A DNA stretch of 64,000 nucleotides from Tribonema minus (taxonomy: Eukaryota > Sar > Xanthophyceae > Tribonematales > Tribonemataceae): positions 124,001 through 188,000 of the forward strand of contig JAFCMP010000071.1 in assembly GCA_017506865.1 (NCBI GenBank). The letters are read 5' to 3'. The notes under the pieces were generated by a model, which did no database searches, had not been told where the DNA came from, and saw only the letters and a list, made by a program, of their open reading frames with translations. The translations under genes and the position numbers were made by a program. Every line of letters begins with the position of its first letter. The first letter of the stretch is position 1. Positions 47,201 to 54,515 of the stretch are shown piece after piece.

Positions 47201-50200
47201 GATAGATTATTCCACCTGGCGGGCTGGATGGTCAAGTCAGTTTTGTTGTGCATGATACATACAGCCATTGCCAAAAATCATCACATTACCTCAGTGATAG
47301 CAGCAGATCCAGATGCACAGACTGTGGCGCTGCTAGCTGTGACACTGGCGCAGGCAATGCTGGGCATCCTTTCCAGCAATGTCTCCAGAGAGCCGTACAG
47401 TGTGTCGTGGGGGATGGGTTCACTGCAATGCACAAGTTCACATCATGAGGCAACGCGAGGATTGCGCCAGCATTCCTTGAGGGTCCCAAAGTCTCACAAT
47501 ATGAAAGATGAAGGCCGGATGTGAACAACAGTACAGAAGACGGTGCCAACGCATCAAGGCTTGCTGACTCAAACGACAGATTGCATGCATGTTTGGCGCG
47601 ATGCCATGAACGGTACAGTCATCACAACTAAAACGCTTGTGTCTGCACAAATGCAAAATGGCCAGAAAGTGATGGCTAGACCAAGCTACGCTCTTTGCAC
47701 TTGCTAAACTCCCTTGCCTTGGGCCTATGGCATGGTGAACTACCACTTACTTCTATAATCTATGTTGAATCCATTGGGGTGTTGAAGAAGATGCAGCAGT
47801 GTTCAGCACGTCAAAGCGAAGGTTCAATCAAGGTGGCATCTATTAGCATCCTGAAATTATGTGCAGTACTCCAAATCCCGTATTATTGTAAATTATTGTT
47901 GTAGCTGCGCAGTGTAGCTCACCTGGTATAGCCCTTGAAGGTCAGGTAGAAGCTGTCACAGAAGCGATACAAGTCAAAAATTGGCGCGCAAAACAGGCAA
48001 CAATCAGGTCATGGTGTCAGTATGACTAATATAACATACCGCACATGAGTGGCGCTGCTTGAGGTTGTGGCAGCAGCTAGCAGAGCACCCCATCTCTGAT
48101 GGCACCTCACAGGCAAGGTCATTAGCAGCAGTACAACTTGTGTCTAAAGCCGCCTGTTGTGGCTCAATTGCCTCTGAATTTACCAGGGCAACTTTGTGCT
48201 GGTATGCACGCAGACATTGAAACTCCAAACACTGCAAAAATGCATTGCGCAGCAATAAAATCATCATGCCGCTCATAAGCCACCAAGCAGCACGCGCAAG
48301 CAACTGGCAACCACAGTGCAATGTCACCTCAAATCATCGCCGATGTGCAAGGCCGCCACACTTCTGCCGTTTTACACGGGGCTACATGCACAGGTCATGC
48401 TCATCAGCACTTGCATACCTGCCCCCAGCTGAGGCTTGACATGATATTGTGAGTGTCTCCTGCTTGGGTGTGGTAGCTGATAGCCCCGAAGGGCAGTCGT
48501 GTAGAGAGCAGTCATACCCATACCAGCCCTCATCGCACACGCACCCCTGGCCACCAATGGGTACACGCAGAGTCCAGCACATCACCTGTCAGCACTGCGC
48601 ATATGGCTTGCGTCATACTCAAATGTGCGGTGTGCATTCACAGTGTCACATACAGGCATCTAGGCATTTCTGGCAGAAGGCAGGCACTGTCCTTGTTGAG
48701 CATTTCAGCAGCAACCTACTGCAGAGTACATGAGTGGCACCATGCGCTCTGCTTTGGCAAATTCCGCCAAGGGGCAGAGACTTTTCAGCTGTAGCAGCAT
48801 GAGCATCTGACCTATCAAGAAAAACACGAACCATGTTCAGGCTGTGGTGTTGGATAACCTTCTGTCAACGTTGAACCATAATTTACACTGCGCTTTGAGT
48901 ATTCAGCTACAACGCACCTTCAACACGTGCTGGCGCGAGTTGAAATTGCATTCGATATCAGAAGCGACGTGCGTAAAGCACACGTTGCATACGGTTATGT
49001 GCTGTGCTGTAAGAGTGATTACTCATTGATGCCAAGCCCCACCTGCATCTTATACGCATCCCATGGGCTTGTGTACGCCACCGGCGGTCGCAGCAGCGTT
49101 ACGCCATCCCAGCCTGCCGCTGCAGCTGCCATAGTTATGCAGCGCCCATGACCATTACACGGCCCAGCTGAGCCCTGACCCGGGCATGACAGCCGCTCAC
49201 ATGCACCTCCCTCAAATCCTTGAGAACACGAGCAGAGGCCAGTCTCCCTGTTGCACGATCCGCGAGCTGAGCACTCAGCCTGTCATGGGTGTACAGGACA
49301 GGCAGATGAAGCGGTGTTGGGCAGCTTTACCACTACTACCATGCCTGGATAATACGTTATACATGAGCTGGACAAACTAAGGCAGCGCAGGCGGTTGGAT
49401 CATAGGCTCACCAAGGCACACACCCATCATAGCTCGCACGCTTGTGTGACAAAATAATGCGGGCACAGGCTGCAGCTGGGCGCCGCCCTTTGTGTGTACG
49501 AGCTCAGCTCAAGTCATGGATGCCTCCAACAACAACATCTCAGCCCTGCATGCGGCAACTACTTGTAACATAGTCATTACAAATTACTGACAATGAGTTT
49601 GAACCCAAGCCTTATGGCTCTGTTGCTGATGCAAATGCTTTCGTACCGGTGTGGCCAGAACGCAACGGTTGCATGTGTGCATCCAGTACCTGAATTGTTG
49701 TAAAGGTGGGGATCGCGCATGACTCTTTCCATCAAAGAACCCACAAGTTCAACTAAGTTATGCTGGCATACTTTTAAACATACAGCGGCACCAAATGTTA
49801 CTGTTGCCATGTAACAAGAAGGGTGAACAAACCAGTAGAAACGGTGGACGCCGTACTTCGATGGCAGTTAGTTTTCAGGTCGAAATTACTCAGTCCGCGC
49901 TGCTGGAGTGTTTATGCATTTTTGCCACCAACGAGCGCCAACATTCGCAATTGTACAATAGTTGAATCACTGCCGAGATGCTAGCGTAGTTGCACTGCTT
50001 GACCGGCCATGACAGCGTGCTAAACCAAGGCACGCACCTGCGCATGAGCTGCGTTTGAGGCCGATGCCACATTAAACCACGCCATACCGTATGGGCACAC
50101 CTTTTCTGCACACAAGGCTCCCTGAAATCCATTAAAGCATCCGCAGGTTTGATTGCTGTACTGCATGCCATTGCCTCCGCAAACGCTCAAGGACAGCGTC

Positions 50201-50319
50201 CTGCTATCTACTCCATTGCTGATTACAGTTGTTGCTGCTGCTGAGCATAGGCGTGTCTGCCATTGCCACAGCAGCAGCAGACAGCAACGCAGGCGCCACC
50301 TGACCAGCCACACAATCAT
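26056..50319 (-). CDS. Gene A: secreted EGF/tenascin-like repeat protein, 17 exons
   Basis: I do not recognise a named orthologue. The exons in coding order are 50319-50038, 49279-49043, 48546-48419, 47952-47923, 47422-47290, 46634-46478, 46152-46010, 44353-44229, 43782-43617, 42814-42719, 32647-32556, 31563-31468, 30921-30681, 29965-29742, 28613-28496, 27217-27131 and 26208-26056. They sum to 2,508 nt, giving 835 residues and a TAG stop. Every junction is GT-AG and phases agree throughout. After a hydrophobic leader the protein shows two rounds of one cassette: CP.G.AW, an ECS-type EGF loop, CP..GPC.G.G.C, a W-containing linker, GC.CD...GYDC, a strand-rich F.L.F.G domain, another EGF loop and a DCGY motif. 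No membrane segment follows the leader, so a secreted matrix or surface protein is likely. Intron 10 is 10 kb because it carries a retroelement. Confidence 0.75.
27131..27217 (-). CDS. Gene A exon 16: beta domain end
   Basis: This 87-nt phase 0-0 exon encodes VTFVGELGDVPPLVL and a Gly/Thr/Lys tail. Confidence 0.75.
28496..28613 (-). CDS. Gene A exon 15: beta domain
   Basis: The exon encodes GEITGSIAKTATAAQVEAAL, then ISDVTVTGSSAGYQ. Donor GTACTT. Confidence 0.75.
28817..28908. repeat. Perfect 30-bp inverted repeat (hairpin) in gene A intron 14
   Basis: Arms 28817-28846 and 28879-28908 are perfect reverse complements, and the loop contains a second copy of the inner TGCATGCAAATTTGTAATAA motif. 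It resembles a small foldback element. Confidence 0.9.
29742..29965 (-). CDS. Gene A exon 14: GYDC loop
   Basis: The exon encodes GCICDAEVW, a longer insert than in exon 3, then GYDCSERTCPTGEDPFT and YTLSFR. Confidence 0.75.
30681..30921 (-). CDS. Gene A exon 13: EGF loops
   Basis: The exon encodes CNTVTGQCTCSAGFEGAAC, CPGGADSVRGPCSGNGVC and a W-containing end, FWDFDMVH. Donor GTAAGC. Confidence 0.75.
31468..31563 (-). CDS. Gene A exon 12: start of second cassette
   Basis: The exon encodes LRKCPTGKAWFDEAYADNAA and ECSNMG, the same CP.G.AW block as exon 1 and gene B exon 1. Confidence 0.75.
32556..32647 (-). CDS. Gene A exon 11: EGF loop
   Basis: The exon encodes TLTDCTNNGVCQSSASSTCS and CYNGYYGSNC. 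Phase 0 in, phase 2 out. Confidence 0.75.
33846..37172 (+). CDS. Retroelement ORF1: gag-like protein with Cys/His fingers and OTU protease N-part
   Basis: The ORF has 1,108 residues. The first 350 are Ala/Pro/Arg-rich and contain an internal duplication (about residues 140-240 and 265-355) sharing PVPMEVGEP and GPAGHQRRITSR. Residues around 395-540 are Cys/His-rich (CRMCDKFI, CDGCGNLF, CADC, CTLSGCDRASGHDH), probably zinc-binding and RNA-binding as in gag-like ORF1 proteins. A Ser/Ala-rich region with two LSLRE motifs follows. Residues about 910-1108 look like an OTU cysteine protease: SNVGNGNCLIHTAL puts the nucleophile at Cys922. The matching catalytic His is not in this frame but in the first codons of ORF2. 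The start is the first ATG after the leader, and its first codons are also conserved in the short derivative. Confidence 0.75.
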   Translation: MLRWPTATAKEVCMLGSCTYIVHANYQVLLNLKCFYLNLNQLREALPPAAMIVLSLVVLPPPAANKRRRATLPPDSPVATAPMPKRRSRRKTPLVTAATAAPAAGPAPANPVVAQPRTTVTAAAACGRKVTSDLTAAATPRAADMVPKPPAGAAASDGQRGAAASRRGRRRGASAGPPLGRLGSIGSINRPESPSGKLSALAKAVTTTVPVPMEVGEPTSGPAGHQRRITSRPSQPASSGASPQWHPGPQPMEVTAAETPCTADMVTTAPAAAAAAAPGGERGAAAPRRGRRRASAQSTGSVTRPEPQSGGALAKPVTVTMPVPMEVGEPGPAGHQRRITSRSLQPAGSGASLSGGSVTSDGNSRNGHPISGITAMTVLAPAKTPAANRKVNIPGLDCRMCDKFIVRANPRAPGKNCPAAHACAHQRTRHTGKGKQFAELHVQLFLDHRPICGGLEQVCDGCGNLFIRRTAASATTPSDDLGALDQCDVWRCADCLAGPVAATACTLSGCDRASGHDHIADIHTRPTTCAAAAGGAAVGGGNSLKPTAALLAAASKCGPIRKILGCEHLGVDPRQAHASTLDGVADAPLPRLTRSSTMGVLPGESRASDSGATMSSNDRVPSTPGSAAAAVAAGAQSSECPRDPTGSHWQGLLGAAGALARRVRALALAPNRARVTVLCAWPTGTKLGPCRTSRRLHMRPAPSDAPATQTLLGRTSCAPLVSQMHDLTVTFSLLSLREEGNDLATVFDQLSLREPVVARSPRQPAGKRGESDVTQAGDNSTHATMTETAPVAAMVASGKRSRRRGKHRRRTQERQAQCDNSRAPLAPATTPPRGGASAPSAPISGPAKVTTVTVATRIPSTVCHTVTVEEQQDALAKATNYGFSTWHTGLQALHKQALGENTATLARGGELRPVSNVGNGNCLIHTALHGIGSVAVEHGLPAPALVIAMREALLDGMVAYVTQGAGKQGASMSSMRQLTAHAAAQPACTREQFDTYGTRARCLAIEYGTNETDSADSGHTLLLQRLQEEGVWGRPLGLSVWAIVAAVYAVSVTVWQAEPQATGSTQKSTGLVLAQLMGLPAVFAPATPAQPDCHAVDAAWAIYKCGTL
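37126..42159 (+). CDS. Retroelement ORF2: reverse transcriptase and restriction-like endonuclease
   Basis: The ORF has 1,677 residues and overlaps ORF1 by 47 nt in the +1 frame. It opens with LYTNVGHFELLV, which fits the His motif (His14) ending an OTU fold. Cys/His fingers follow (CPLCTLAF and CHTC). The reverse transcriptase spans about residues 640-960, with QLDCENAFNSVD (Asp802), GCQQGDPLGPLYFA and AFLDDLNVL (Asp910-Asp911). The C-terminus holds a Cys/His knuckle (HAISCPSQHIRGH) and a restriction-like endonuclease core with YRADTVID (Asp1518), IVLDTS (Asp1540) and a following Lys near 1573, then WAFVPFVQESYG. The endonuclease nicks the target and the reverse transcriptase copies element RNA from it. 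RAD replaces the usual RPD. The ATG at 37126 may be used, or ORF2 may be made by ribosomal frameshifting from ORF1. Confidence 0.85.
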   Translation: MLWTPPGLYTNVGHFELLVAPAAAPPLPTTMTASATTQANSTHITAPSRTQPRTALQLPQQPEPLRCPLCTLAFWQLGQKEDSKQRGKLSAASRMAPIVAHFNGGSCTRSMLNPEASTSHCQQNLAAAYAKGIRQQVDHDPSGDRAPSGSSTCNTGAHHAKRVQEMSTMYGCTAEDLLRAVRKLSACTGACGLVHMSASAGQRQCALTSPCHTCRRNGSAPTRARPAVPPGQSEGGGAGSDGAAAAAGAAAATPPKPPAVPASGAANSKSSKKRPAATATGAQRRRRTAAAAAPPGSAGSRTQSNSLRLQDSSPPHGTAVGWADMDLDPPDDAASPPPPTTTTSGRPSKPQSRASLAWDLSTPSVVHALDQTNEADLLLLRFTTTANPFRTQLQCTQWARLVEHATRLLADATDSAREAARVRLHHGAGAFAHQVSQTLVQRGYRLLHQLAAMAFGRQPEGTGMPPAARLAALLSGDFAELLRKTLSAAAALRAPKPNNAATASAQTNFDADWTEADSRQQTACAALSGKRRGVGLAAARLEAREACAPADEVTAQVLAAKHPETGTRPGVVDTPMEQVRGLVRDARRHCLHGAGVATTAGPAGSGSPVFESGQAHDRSDRPEDAASAAGRRLEVEATDILSTLSAAGAGKAGGLDGLRYEHLLMAAGPGAPVKAATRPVGSASPGLAGDSESDVMEPAFAHHLAKVFTTLLVEPELLPEQSQRLLRAAALSGIGQKRRPIACSSVWRRLLGSTAARGVKGKISGLLASMSQFGVGYRSGVEHVAARARVWHELYGTTIQLDCENAFNSVDRAAIVQGLMLFCPELLPHFESVYCGDTAPEMRVEVNGEARIICSHLGCQQGDPLGPLYFAVAAAFLLFYPDGVNATPGSMPAYGHSTAEPPAPHCAFLDDLNVLQAAYFDDAAAAGVAEVIRRLAAGGLRVRPDKSLAIAMRGTVFDEAARARLRALDIPFVDATMPESSQGFTSVGVPVGHPAYVHAAMSKHLVDAGTWRLSWQLAGMARHHLQAAQFILRRSLTKRMGFLARVVDTALSETWLHAFDGFCAWTLERMLHLHGCATAAVMKSHLLAACTAGDNEVASSGSVLVLPRLGPPELTDIAVPLRASRLPERRGGLGMPLLGLLAPAAYTAQACTTLRPAIIHATVAAGALRLGTDEHGAVTWFAQHSCAIREDQGLPPIIEAVRRSTRALTADGGEKSRTAVAEQLPASLLRWAADTTAAASTLPTAVQAIYAATAVTETGTTEPAPHTHGIVPGAEAAAAAATVPGPQAAAAAASSTPAKTQTSAEESSCSGGQEDDDDNWEAYADEICRKVVPRRRRGHFTHGLQAGLSNVLRRQYEDCLVEDLEAASAGAVGKPTQATLIGDLRDTSRRRQQASARVLAQLRSQRASGAMAWMSVPPAANDRPGAAPMSSMAAATMIMVAIFIDGWGIQGEVGPWRCSDVSPTSTHAISCPSQHIRGHNATHTAQKRCLQRILRQHHVSIVRNEDASVFKVPGYRADTVIDPGCLHFSSAYRNKGIVLDTSVRAPTASSYLTGKTNASNTDGYAAGVGEDAKVKHHTGTLTSSWAFVPFVQESYGRLGKQTSLFVKELAMHSALCSGGGKADVLRKAGLAKRQIHIELSISLARELAERVMAYTRGARMLGCVAAPVSKLLGHSAD
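42719..42814 (-). CDS. Gene A exon 10: DCGY motif
   Basis: The exon encodes DCGYGQADSDTNTKACPVG and LTYTKGARTKQ. Its donor opens the 10-kb intron that holds the retroelement, and it joins exon 11 in frame. Confidence 0.75.
42815..43616. other. Gene A intron 9, no feature seen
   Basis: This is about 0.8 kb of intron between exons 9 and 10. No conserved element or RNA is apparent to me. Confidence 0.45.
43617..43782 (-). CDS. Gene A exon 9: EGF loop
   Basis: The exon encodes VVCSNHGVCDTATGTCICD, then an aromatic/Gly linker with WGDSNGNGGPG. Donor GTATGT, phase 0. Confidence 0.8.
44229..44353 (-). CDS. Gene A exon 8: beta domain end
   Basis: The exon encodes ASNTDTSITITSAYGNLPNF and ends TLSIAGPK before GTGAGG. 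It resembles the V.F....G.LP.L strand that closes the domain. Confidence 0.7.
44921..45804 (-). mobile_element. Short internally deleted relative of the retroelement
   Basis: This 884-bp copy, inverted relative to the full element, lies in gene A intron 7. Its 45804-45300 part aligns with the 5' leader and the first roughly 130 bp of ORF1. It then jumps to the 3' region corresponding to 42240-42587. It has the same CAGAGAT/CAGAAAT termini and is flanked by the 4-bp repeat AGTA (44917-44920 and 45805-45808). It is clearly diverged from the full element by substitutions and small gaps, so it derives from an older or different subfamily. It has no coding capacity. Confidence 0.75.
46010..46152 (-). 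CDS. Gene A exon 7: second beta domain
   Basis: The exon continues the split Gly codon with EMTAKLDCSAKAADVKSAIT and NDVTISPGSPDSVCD. Donor GTGAGT, phase 0. Confidence 0.75.
46478..46634 (-). CDS. Gene A exon 6: second beta domain start
   Basis: The exon encodes VAIIESRPA, GLTVSLQTV, CPSCSGCSG and FYLEFEG. The ESRPA block and C..CSGC are typical of the strand linking two beta domains. Confidence 0.7.
47290..47422 (-). CDS. Gene A exon 5: beta domain
   Basis: The exon encodes EPIPHDTLYGSLETLLERM and VCASGSAAITE, matching the helix-then-strand pattern that follows FYLTF.GYT in this family. Donor GTAATG. Confidence 0.65.
47923..47952 (-). CDS. Gene A exon 4: 30-nt microexon
   Basis: It encodes FYLTFKGYT, the first strand of the beta domain. 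The CTGTGACAG acceptor and GTGAGC donor fit, and its split codons join exon 3 (AG+C) and exon 5 (AG+T) exactly. Confidence 0.65.
48419..48546 (-). CDS. Gene A exon 3: GYDC loop
   Basis: The exon encodes GCVCDEGWYGYDCSLHDCP, typical after the W-D-A motif of the previous exon, then a Thr/Ser linker. It ends in phase 2 at donor GTATGC. Confidence 0.75.
49043..49279 (-). CDS. Gene A exon 2: EGF loops
   Basis: This 79-codon phase 0-0 exon carries AECSARGSCNRETGLCSC, CERLSCPG and GPCNGHGRC, ending SPWDAYKMQ before GTGGGG. Confidence 0.8.
50038..50319 (-). CDS. Gene A exon 1: signal peptide and first EGF loop
   Basis: The start Met was chosen for the leader MIVWLVRWRLRCCLLLLWQW. It is followed by VCGGNGMQYSNQTCGC and VCPYGMAWFNVAS, ending NAAHAQ before GTGCGT. 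The same frame is open further upstream but without leader character. Confidence 0.7.
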
Positions 50320-50623
50320 AGCGCCATGAAGTCCCTGGATTTCGATTTCCTGAAGATTTTTCGATCCGGGATCTTCAACAGTTACGTCGGAGAGTTCAAG
50401 TGTGTATTTCAGAATAAAAAAGTGAGGCAGAGATTGACAGTGCTTCAGCTGAAGTTGGTGGCGACAAACACCGCGCACATGGCATCACTATGGCATACAA
50501 GAAAGCACCCCCCTCCTGAAGGAATGGGGGGCGAGCGACCCGAAAACAGCCAGCCTCTGTTCGTAAGTTGCGCTTAAAGCAAGTCAGAGACCATCAACTC
50601 AACATTTGCTTGACTCTGCAACA

Positions 50624-50686
50624 TGTGCATCACCTCATGTTTTCTGTGCATCACCTCATGTTTTCTGTGCATCACCTCATATTTTC
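50624..50686. repeat. 21-bp tandem repeat, three copies
   Basis: Three adjacent copies of a 21-bp unit (TGTGCATCACCTCATGTTTT...), the third with one substitution. Confidence 0.85.
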
Positions 50687-50844
50687 TGTTGCATTGAAAC
50701 ATTGACATTATGTTTTATGTTGCATTGAAATCATGTTATGCAGCATGCTGCGGGATTACATCTGCATTACCATTAAGCCGTGCTGCCACGCTTAGCACAT
50801 CAACATCACCACGCCCTGGCGAGCAGCGCCAAGAAGGGTTTCTG

Positions 50845-50881
50845 GTAACCCTAAGTAACCCTAGCCCTAGATTAGGGTTAC
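50845..50881. repeat. Telomere-like palindrome
   Basis: GTAACCCTAA at 50845-50854 and its exact complement TTAGGGTTAC at 50872-50881 flank further CCCTA motifs. It may be an interstitial relic of TTAGGG-type repeats or chance. Confidence 0.6.
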
Positions 50882-51167
50882 GCTCTTGAAGTGTGCGCGT
50901 AACGGCTTGAAGTAGAGGATAAACTCGAAAAAGTAGACTGTGAGCCCTCGAGAGCTCTGCAGGCCGCGAAGCGTGGCCGCAGGCTTGAGGCTGCAGTACG
51001 ATACGTGCTAAGCGCCGCACCGCTGCATGCAGTCAGCGCCGCCTTTGCAGCAACACCTCGCGAGCTGGAGAGCCAGCGCCAGAATCAGCTGGCAGCTTCC
51101 TGGATGTTGCCGGGGGGTGTTGCCGCTGGGGAGCGGCAACTAGACCCCAGCGCGCTGATTGGTGAAC

Positions 51168-51361
51168 GGTTGTAGCGGTACGCACGTACGCATACCCGCT
51201 CGCAAAAATTAGCACGCCCAGATGCACCAGTAGTGCGGAGACTTGCGCGCGCCATGACGGTTGCAGCGATACGCACGTACGCATACCCGTCACCGCAAAA
51301 ATCAGCAAGCGTGGCATCACGTTTGTGCATCGGTAGTGCGGAGGCTTGCGCGCGCCATGAC
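51168..51361. repeat. Diverged tandem duplication of about 95-100 bp
   Basis: Two adjacent copies share CGCACGTACGCATACCCG, an A-rich centre and the end GACTTGCGCGCGCCATGAC / GGCTTGCGCGCGCCATGAC, with substitutions and a small insertion between them. Confidence 0.8.
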
Positions 51362-52171
51362 TTCAGAAGGCTCGCGCCCTGAAGGGTCCCTCGCCTATAA
51401 CCGCAACGACTGCTGCAGATGCATCATCGCAATGCCCTATGCCCTGCCCTGGGCATTCCCTGGGAACTTCAACAGTTACGTTGGGAGTTCAACTATGATC
51501 TGAGTGATCCAAATCAACCCAGGTGATTCCTTGCTTTTACATCAGCAGGATGTCTGCCTCCAGCTGAGATCGTGCTGCGCGTGACCTGCAAGCCCGAGCC
51601 ATCGCCTCCCCCCTCCTCTAGTGCCCTGGCTCCTGGTTTTTGGCTCCATTTTGTGGCAAACCTGCCGAAAACTTGCGACAACTACTGTGGGCTGGGCCGC
51701 TTGAGGTAGTAGCGCTCACCCAGAAATGTGTTTTTTTGCCATATCTCGCTTGCAGACACGTTGCATGCTACCTGTCAGCCACTGCTGCTTCGGCCGCACA
51801 GAGCTGTTGCTTGCACGTTTTCGCAGTTTTTGAGAGTCATGCTGCGGGATACATTCTGCAAAACCATGTCCACAGTAGGCCAAAAACAAACACATGCTAC
51901 TGCAGGCCCTACGCAGTACAAATTGTAGGAAGATACTGTAGTGCGCTTTCCTTTTGCTTACTTCTTGTAAATACCATACTGTTGCTTCCCCCGCAGTGAA
52001 CATTTGGAAATTTGCTGCCAGTCGATTGCTAGCCTCTTCTAGGATTGCCATTTGCAAGCCGCCATAACCTGCGCCCTTATCTTTCTTGGACCAGACGATG
52101 AGATTGCTACGCAGGCTGCTGCTCTCCTGCAAAGCCTCAAACGCCGTTAGCGCAATCGCAAGCAATTGTGC

Positions 52172-52259
52172 GCCCAGGTGTTGTCGATGGAACACTTTTT
52201 CTACTTCTTATACCTGTACGACATTTTACCGAGATGTGTTGCATCGACAACACCTGGGC
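52172..52259. repeat. Foldback element with 23-bp arms
   Basis: Arms 52172-52194 and 52237-52259 are reverse complements with one mismatch (GCCCAGGTGTTGTCGATG...). The 42-bp loop is AT-rich. Confidence 0.85.
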
Positions 52260-52429
52260 TGGGCAAACACAATCAGTACCAAGAAAAAAAGGTCTCCAAC
52301 ACAGCAGAACCCCGCAGAAATCTGCTCACCACATGGACACGCGAAAGGCTCCGACATCAATTGTACAGACAGCAAATGCATTTTTGAGAGTACCTGATTT
52401 AGATGATGAGGTTGGTTGCCACATAAAGC

Positions 52430-52545
52430 GAGCTCGAACCTGCCATTAAGCCAGCTCGGAGCCATTCACTTTAAATATCTGGCAGTGGTAGGCCATGCTT
52501 TAACAGCAGAGGTCTTTACCACTAGACTAAGCATTTGTACCAAAG
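52430..52545 (-). repeat. Possible tRNA-derived (SINE-like) sequence
   Basis: On the minus strand, TAGTCTAGTGG (52529-52519) matches an RNA polymerase III A box and GGTTCGAGCTC (52440-52430) resembles a B box. The spacing is longer than in most tRNAs, and I cannot fold a convincing acceptor stem, so a SINE head or pseudo-tRNA is likelier than a working tRNA gene. Confidence 0.3.
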
Positions 52546-53910
52546 CTGCGGCTGCACGTCATCAACATGCTTCGCAGGTGCCTTGAGGTACCTTGCGAGC
52601 AATTACTTGTGCTCAACTCCGAGCTAGTACGATAGTCAACCGAGAGATTTATGGAAAAACAGACGGGTGTACCTGCCCGCATGAGCACAACCTTCCCGGT
52701 TCAAGTTGCACCATGCGAAGATGGCAAAGAAAGCAGTTCATGTTTGCACTGCCGACCAACAAGCCAGGCCAACGCACCACAGCTTCCAAAAACGTAGGCG
52801 CATCACAATGCAGCAATGGGTATACGCTCAAAAACAGAGAAGGTGTGTGTTCAGCTGTGCATGCAGCTACCATGCTAATCCAGATCAGGCACACCCCACA
52901 ACCCATCGCCTAGATAATGCATGTTGTCAACACCTATGCCCTTGTTCTGCTCGCGTCTGCGTTAAAAGACCAAGACGCAATGACAAATGGGAGAGACATA
53001 TGTTAGAAGGGCGGCCATGAAGCACTCAACATGACGAAGTTCAAAACATGCGACGCTTGCCAAAAAGAGGCTCAGTTTGTGATATGATACGGTGCTGCCT
53101 ATGGTGCCTGTAGCACGTTGCCGGCGGCATGTGAGCTTTTCAGGTTGCGAAGTGAATGTGTGGCTGTGCTTGCAGAGTACGGTAGCAAGACAAATCTGAA
53201 TTCTGCAAAATGCAGGGACTGCAACAATCACTGAAGCATACTTCTAAGCTGATGGCAACTGCAATGCAACAACTGCTGCCATGACAGGCCTTGTTGTACT
53301 TTTGCAGAACGACTGCACGCCGAGTACAGCCACGACTGCTCACTGATGAGAAGCATCAGTGCAGAAGCGAGAGTGCAGTAGACGCGGGCGTGGCAGACGC
53401 AGGGACACATTGAAAGATAACGCAAGACTCACATCTCGTCTGTCGACATGACAGTGAGGCCGATGGCCAATGCGTGCTGCTTCCCTTCTGTCATTATGCA
53501 CACAGCCTGTCCAGCCTGTCAACAGTCAGCACAGAACGGAGCCGAGCAGCGGTGTGATACACATGCAATGTTGGCAGCAAAGCCGTGCGGGAAACTAGCG
53601 CAGATGCATTGGCATTGAGACTTCTACAATCATGCAAGTGCTGCCATGTGCGATACACCTTTGCTTCGGAAAACAAACAGGATACAAAACTGTTGCTCCG
53701 CATATGACTGAGTGGTGACTACACGCAGTTGCTGTCATTCAATGGCGACATTGTTGCATGTTGCAGTCGTAGTTCATGCAGCAAACTTGCAACACGCACT
53801 CATGTCTTCTTTGGAATCTGACAGTCACGAGTATTTACATCAATAATTGCAGGGTAACAGCGCTGCATGGCAGCGACGGCGCGCATGACGGCGACATTTG
53901 CACTACATAC

Positions 53911-53956
53911 CCCATTGCTCAGCGTATATACAGCCCATTGTTCAGCGTGTATACAG
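53911..53956. repeat. 22-bp tandem duplication
   Basis: CCCATTGCTCAGCGTATATA and CCCATTGTTCAGCGTGTATA follow each other directly. Confidence 0.75.
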
Positions 53957-54215
53957 CGCGCCGGCACTGGTGAGCGCTCTAAGGTATTACCAACGGCAAC
54001 GCTCCCGGCTTTCCCGCAACATGCGTGGGACCGCTCTACGCACGGTGTACCGTGTACACTCAAGGCGCGATGCTCAGCGGTGTTACACAGCATCATGCAG
54101 TGCTCACTGCATAACTGACGTGGGCAGAGACGCAGGGCGTGATGCGTGGCGACGGCGCACATGGCAGTCCGCAAGTGCTCAGTGTACGGCCGCCGCTGAG
54201 GGCACCACTGGCACT

Positions 54216-54515
54216 GAGCGCTGGGCTCCAGTCGCGCTTGCCATGCTGCTCGCCCTGCGAGGTGCAACGCACACTGCACTGTACCAATTGCTAACTCATG
54301 CATGTAAAGTTTGCGGTGCTCTGTATGCCTGGTGCCAGGCAAGTTTGGGGTGAAGTTGGGGCCAGAGCGCTGGGCTCCAGTCGCGCTTGCCATGCTGCTC
54401 GCCCTGCGAGGTGCAACGCACACTGCACTGTACCAATTGTTAACTCATGCATGTGAAGTTTGCGGTGCTCTGTATGCCTGGTGCCAGGCAAGTTTGGGGT
54501 GAAGTTGGGGCCAGA
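54216..54515. repeat. 149-bp tandem duplication
   Basis: The segment starting GAGCGCTGGGCTCCAG at 54216 is repeated almost identically from 54365. The high similarity implies a recent event. An open minus-strand frame across it is a by-product. Confidence 0.9.
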
